Source of the DNA: UBA5543 sp964464965
GTDB lineage: Bacteria > Bacteroidota > Bacteroidia > Chitinophagales > Chitinophagaceae
Assembly (NCBI GenBank): GCA_964464965.1
Contig: CAYXHM010000002.1
Span: 1 to 64,000, forward strand
Direction of reading: 5' to 3'
DNA: 64,000 nt
Positions 61,036-64,000 of the stretch are shown in pieces (position 1 is the stretch's first letter; every line of letters starts with the position of its first letter). The position numbers and the translations under genes are program-made. The notes under the pieces were generated by a model. The model did no database searches and had not been told where the DNA came from. It saw only the letters and a program-made list of their open reading frames with translations.

Positions 61036-61496
61036 AGGCCGAACTTCGCTATTATCTGCGCAGTGTCATTTCCTGTTTTCGGCTTTTTAATGATGTGGTG
61101 GATTACACCGTCTTCATTAATGAGAAAGGTATAGCGTTTCATACCAATAACTATATTGCCGTACATGTTCTTTTCTCCCCAGGTACCATACAGGCCGGAT
61201 ATCTTTTTATCAGGGTCAACCAGCAAGGGAAAGTTCAGTTTGAATTTATCTGTAAAACTAACATGACTATCTGCCGTATCAGGGCTCACCCCCAGCACCG
61301 CAATACCATGCTGTGCCAGTTCTTTATAATGATCCCTGAAATTGCAGGCCTGCTTGGTACATAGTTCAGTATCATCTTCAGGATAAAAATACAACGCCAG
61401 TTTTTTGCCTCTAAAATCGCTGAGCGATACCGTGTTGCCATGTTGGTCTTTTGCTTTGAAAGCCGGCGCTTTGTCCCCTGCTTTTAACTCTACCAT
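61032..61496 (-). CDS. bcp: Thioredoxin-dependent thiol peroxidase (Bcp/PrxQ)
   Basis: 154 residues, a peroxiredoxin. The PxxxTxxC motif is present (YFYPEDDTELCTKQAC) with peroxidatic Cys46 and resolving Cys51 in the same helix, as in the atypical 2-Cys PrxQ group. The residues before Cys46 are Glu-Leu rather than the usual Pro-Gly or Pro-Thr. It reduces H2O2 and alkyl peroxides with thioredoxin. The M23 peptidase gene ends six bases upstream on the other side of the start, so the two lie in one direction. Confidence 0.94.
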   Translation of the reverse strand: MVELKAGDKAPAFKAKDQHGNTVSLSDFRGKKLALYFYPEDDTELCTKQACNFRDHYKELAQHGIAVLGVSPDTADSHVSFTDKFKLNFPLLVDPDKKISGLYGTWGEKNMYGNIVIGMKRYTFLINEDGVIHHIIKKPKTGNDTAQIIAKFGL

Positions 61497-61501
61497 CTCT
61501 G

Positions 61502-63187
61502 TTATCTTTTAAATGAATATTTAAGTGTTGACTTATTCCCATTTTCATCGCTGGCAGTTATAGACAATTCATGACTACCCTTAGGGCAATTATCATCAAA
61601 GGTATAAAAGAACATATCACCGCTTTGCTCAAATGGCAGCCATTTACCATCAACCGTTCCTTCAAACTTATCTACTGATGTTATAGCGTCTGTTGCTTTA
61701 AAGCTGATGCGCGAAGCTTTCAGCAATGCTTCTTTAGCCTGGGCCGGCGTTATTACCGGTGGTATAGAATCTGCTACCAGTTTATATTCACCAAACTGGC
61801 GAACTGATGCCCGGTACCAGCCATTGTCATATTCTGCAGATGAACCTGAATTTTTCCGGCCATCGTTGTACACCAATACTATCTTGTTACGTAACGCAAA
61901 TGGTACAGGCTTGTTGGGTTTTATGTATAATGCAAAACTGCTGTGAATAGGTACAGATATATTATGCAAAACATACCGTGCAGAATAGGCTTCCATGTCG
62001 TTCTTCTCAGAAAAAGTAAAGCATATATCATCGTAGAGTGCATTTGCATCCATGTTGAATTTTACGTTTGGATGCATAAAACTATTGGGCCTGTTTACTT
62101 TAAAATCTTTCTCATTTTCACAAACCGGTATTGCCATTTCTTCAGCAACGTACTTTATATAGAATGAAATATCTGTTGCATTGGCATGCGCATCTACCAG
62201 TTGCATCCTCACCGCATGAGGCTTACCGTCGCTGATGTTTAAAGCGCCGTTGGTTTTATTCAATGTTGTATATAAATGCTTTAACCTGTTGCCCGGCAGC
62301 AGGAAGAACTGCTGCACCCACCTGTCTTTTTCTTTTTTGGTTTTATAATCGGCAAAGGCATGCATATAGCGAGTTACATCGTAGCTGATGTTATCTATCG
62401 TGATGGCGCTTTGCATTGCTCCGTCCATATGCAACTCTGCCTTATACATTGTCAGCGTGTTTTTGCTGCCGTTCATATAGTCATACTCATCTATACCTAC
62501 TCCTACCAGCTTCGCGTTTACCACCACGGTATCCATCACATATTCCTTGCCGCTTTTCTTCACAGCTTTTATAAGGGGTGTTTGCTGATATACACTCTGC
62601 TCCATATCATAAAAAACCACATTGTATGGCACAGGGGGTTGTGTATCTTTTATATCAAAGCCAAAAAGGGCAGGATTGACAGGGTTTTCTGTTTTTGCAT
62701 CTCTTATCTCAAAATGCAGGTGGGGCGCTGTAGAGCCACCCGTATTACCTGAATAGGCTATTAAATCGCCCTTTTTTACGGGAAACTTGCCAGCCTCAGG
62801 GTAAAGGTCCACCATCCAGCTTTTACGGCGGTACTGCTCGCTGCGCATGTATTTCTGTATAGCCGGCGCAAAGTCATTCAAGTGGGCATATAGTGTTGTA
62901 TAGCCATTAGGATGGGCTACATATAATGCATGGCCAAAACCTCCGTTCTGCATACGTATGCGCGATACATAACCATCTGCAGCCGCACGTACAGGCAGGT
63001 TTTCCCTCCCTTCTGTTTTAATATCCAGCCCACTGTGAAAGTGATTTGGCCTGCACTCACCAAAATTGCCTGCCAGCATAATAGGTATATCCAGTGGGTT
63101 GCGAAAATAGTCCTGCGGATACTTTTGTGCACTTGCTATACCCACGATGCATAATACTACTAAAGATGATAATATAAAGAGCCGCAT
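61502..63187 (-). CDS. M23-family metallopeptidase
   Basis: 561 residues. A signal peptide (1-20) is followed directly by the LytM-type peptidase domain (about 40-170) with zinc ligands His51 and Asp55 (HFHSGLDI) and the HLH motif His156/His158 (APHLHFEI). The remaining 390 residues are beta-rich Ig-like domains (for example FKATDAITSVDKFEGTVDGKW near the C-terminus). M23 enzymes cut peptidoglycan cross-links; the catalytic-first, beta-tail order is common in Bacteroidota. It is followed five bases later by bcp. Confidence 0.94.
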   Translation of the reverse strand: MRLFILSSLVVLCIVGIASAQKYPQDYFRNPLDIPIMLAGNFGECRPNHFHSGLDIKTEGRENLPVRAAADGYVSRIRMQNGGFGHALYVAHPNGYTTLYAHLNDFAPAIQKYMRSEQYRRKSWMVDLYPEAGKFPVKKGDLIAYSGNTGGSTAPHLHFEIRDAKTENPVNPALFGFDIKDTQPPVPYNVVFYDMEQSVYQQTPLIKAVKKSGKEYVMDTVVVNAKLVGVGIDEYDYMNGSKNTLTMYKAELHMDGAMQSAITIDNISYDVTRYMHAFADYKTKKEKDRWVQQFFLLPGNRLKHLYTTLNKTNGALNISDGKPHAVRMQLVDAHANATDISFYIKYVAEEMAIPVCENEKDFKVNRPNSFMHPNVKFNMDANALYDDICFTFSEKNDMEAYSARYVLHNISVPIHSSFALYIKPNKPVPFALRNKIVLVYNDGRKNSGSSAEYDNGWYRASVRQFGEYKLVADSIPPVITPAQAKEALLKASRISFKATDAITSVDKFEGTVDGKWLPFEQSGDMFFYTFDDNCPKGSHELSITASDENGNKSTLKYSFKR

Positions 63188-63254
63188 AATATTACGGAAT
63201 GATTTATTACAGCACTAAGATAAGTACAAACAGCCCGCCTTTCAGAATAAAACT

Positions 63255-63262
63255 TAGATTTG
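63255..63262 (+). promoter_or_regulatory. Candidate -7 box of the DUF6787-like gene (TAGATTTG)
   Basis: TAGATTTG overlaps the first codon of the longest ORF (63260), showing that translation must start further down, at 63296. Confidence 0.45.
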
Positions 63263-63295
63263 CAGGGCAAACATAAAAACGTACATACTGGCTAC

Positions 63296-63577
63296 ATGTT
63301 TGATAAGCTAAAAAATAAGTGGAATGTAAGCGGGATAAGGTTTATCCTGATACTTTGCACATTTGCTGTAGGTGGCAGCCTTTGTGGTTACCTGGGCAGG
63401 CAGGTAATGAATTTCCTTTCTCTTGAAAAGAGTGTGGTATGGTGGGTATTATATATCATCATCGTCACGATATTATGGCCGGTATGCGTACTTGTTGTAA
63501 GTATTTTTACGGGGCAATTTATATTCTTCAGGAATTACCTAGCGCGTATGGCAACACGAATGAAGTTGAAAAAATGA
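63296..63577 (+). CDS. Small two-helix membrane protein (DUF6787-like)
   Basis: 93 residues from the ATG at 63296 (MFDKLKNKWNVSGIRFIL). Two membrane helices (FILILCTFAVGGSLCGYLG and VVWWVLYIIIVTILWPVCVLVVSIF) are followed by a basic tail (FRNYLARMATRMKLKK). The KLKNKWNVSG start is typical of a short conserved Bacteroidota family of unknown function. The -7 box at 63255 fixes the start. Confidence 0.75.
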   Translation: MFDKLKNKWNVSGIRFILILCTFAVGGSLCGYLGRQVMNFLSLEKSVVWWVLYIIIVTILWPVCVLVVSIFTGQFIFFRNYLARMATRMKLKK

Positions 63578-63579
63578 GC

Positions 63580-64000
63580 TTAGGCGTGTAAAATTGTCCT
63601 CAATACCGGCAATGACCTTATTTCACCCATATGTTGTGTATGCATATGCATGAATGCTACAAGCCAGTCCAGCAGGCGAAAGCGGGTGGCACCGTTCATC
63701 TCTATATTCGCCGCTTCTTCTACAGATTCCATTTTTAACAACCTGTCCAGCATTTTAGCATCATCCATTGTTATGTTCTTACTTTCAGGAGGCATATTAT
63801 GGCTAAAACCACCTTCCTGCAGGCTAAGATGGGGCGTATCTTCAGAATAAGAACCCGTAATATTATAGCCCAGCATATTAGAGCAATGCACTAAAAAGTA
63901 AATAGGATAATTACCCGCAGCCTGCGCTTTGTCTAAAGCGCGAAAATATTCAAAACAGCTATCAAGCAAGTCGGGCATGGGCGCCTGTTCCGGCAATAGC
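63580..64000 (-). CDS. Helical protein, possibly DinB-like, partial at right edge
   Basis: The frame is open to the right edge; the codon at 63996 is a TTG and is not necessarily the start. The visible 138 residues are helical (DLLDSCFEYFRALDKA, AKMLDRLLKMESVEEAANIEM). The C-terminal LVAFMHMHTQHMGEIRSLPVL, with spaced histidines, recalls the metal-binding His of the DinB/YfiT four-helix fold, but the N-terminal part does not match clearly. Function unassigned. It converges on the DUF6787-like gene with two bases between the stops. Confidence 0.6.
   Translation of the reverse strand, partial: LLPEQAPMPDLLDSCFEYFRALDKAQAAGNYPIYFLVHCSNMLGYNITGSYSEDTPHLSLQEGGFSHNMPPESKNITMDDAKMLDRLLKMESVEEAANIEMNGATRFRLLDWLVAFMHMHTQHMGEIRSLPVLRTILHA

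Noticed and set aside
1..64000. CRISPR array, toxin-antitoxin, restriction or other defence system
   Set aside because: No regularly spaced repeats and no cas, restriction, reverse-transcriptase or nuclease genes were found; ordinary metabolism and envelope genes fill the window.

Overview
The window reads as chromosomal DNA of a Bacteroidota bacterium, most likely an aerobic member of Chitinophagales/Chitinophagaceae (family level is inference). Support: an alternative complex III operon fused to cytochrome c oxidase genes, type III glutamine synthetase, a type IX secretion (T9SS) C-terminal sorting domain, DUF5686/carboxypeptidase-regulatory and OmpP1/FadL outer-membrane proteins, many short lipoproteins, and repeated TAnnTTTG promoter -7 boxes (the Bacteroidota sigma factor consensus) just upstream of genes. 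There is no complete mobile element, no CRISPR array and no rRNA.

Layout. 1-3841: a giant Tyr/Asn/Gly-rich parallel beta-helix surface protein on the minus strand, running off the left edge. 4189-7008: a TPR protein, an EGF-domain lipoprotein and a small lipoprotein. 7091-9204: a two-component system. 9376-11732: an MBOAT O-acyltransferase with an SGNH-like partner. 11950-12312: a candidate 24-residue lipoprotein and tRNA-Asp. 12469-15800: accA, dapA and ahcY. 15870-20858: mixed accessory genes (phytanoyl-CoA dioxygenase-like, TraB/GumN, aryl-sulfotransferase-like, an orphan phage terminase small-subunit-like gene with a frameshift), with REP-like hairpins. 20923-26511: korB, a polysaccharide flippase, an AraC regulator, a small membrane gene broken by a stop codon, an LEA-type lipoprotein and dcd. 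26670-31973: a secreted protein, an Sfp-type transferase, GSIII, a GNAT and ComF. 32116-40579: a FadL/SGNH pair, LRR, DUF1003, a T9SS-targeted cyclophilin, a GNAT/GreA-like pair, OsmC and radA. 41002-43206: purL. 43835-55512: one 11.7-kb minus-strand respiratory operon actABCDEF-ctaC-ctaD, bounded by a promoter-like box and a strong terminator. 55760-64000: an SDR, an acyltransferase, a YkgJ-type protein, a DUF5686 protein, bcp, an M23 peptidase and two small proteins.

How genes work together. The respiratory operon encodes a quinol:cytochrome c oxidoreductase (ActA-F) plus subunits II and I of the terminal oxidase, so one transcript supplies a quinol-to-oxygen supercomplex. accA, the Sfp-type transferase and dapA/ahcY/purL/GSIII are core metabolism. 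Envelope functions dominate the remainder: outer-membrane barrels, lipoproteins, O-acylation, flippase, M23 peptidase and T9SS cargo.

The points most worth a second look are: the terminase-like gene whose downstream reading frame is reached through a canonical AAAAAAT slippery heptamer; a tiny lipoprotein gene with tandem operator-like repeats; the nonsense-split membrane gene at 24540; a terminator inside the radA leader; a cyclophilin carrying a T9SS tail; an SDR lacking YxxxK; and dispersed palindromic repeats. I found no clear defence system or other complete undescribed system.
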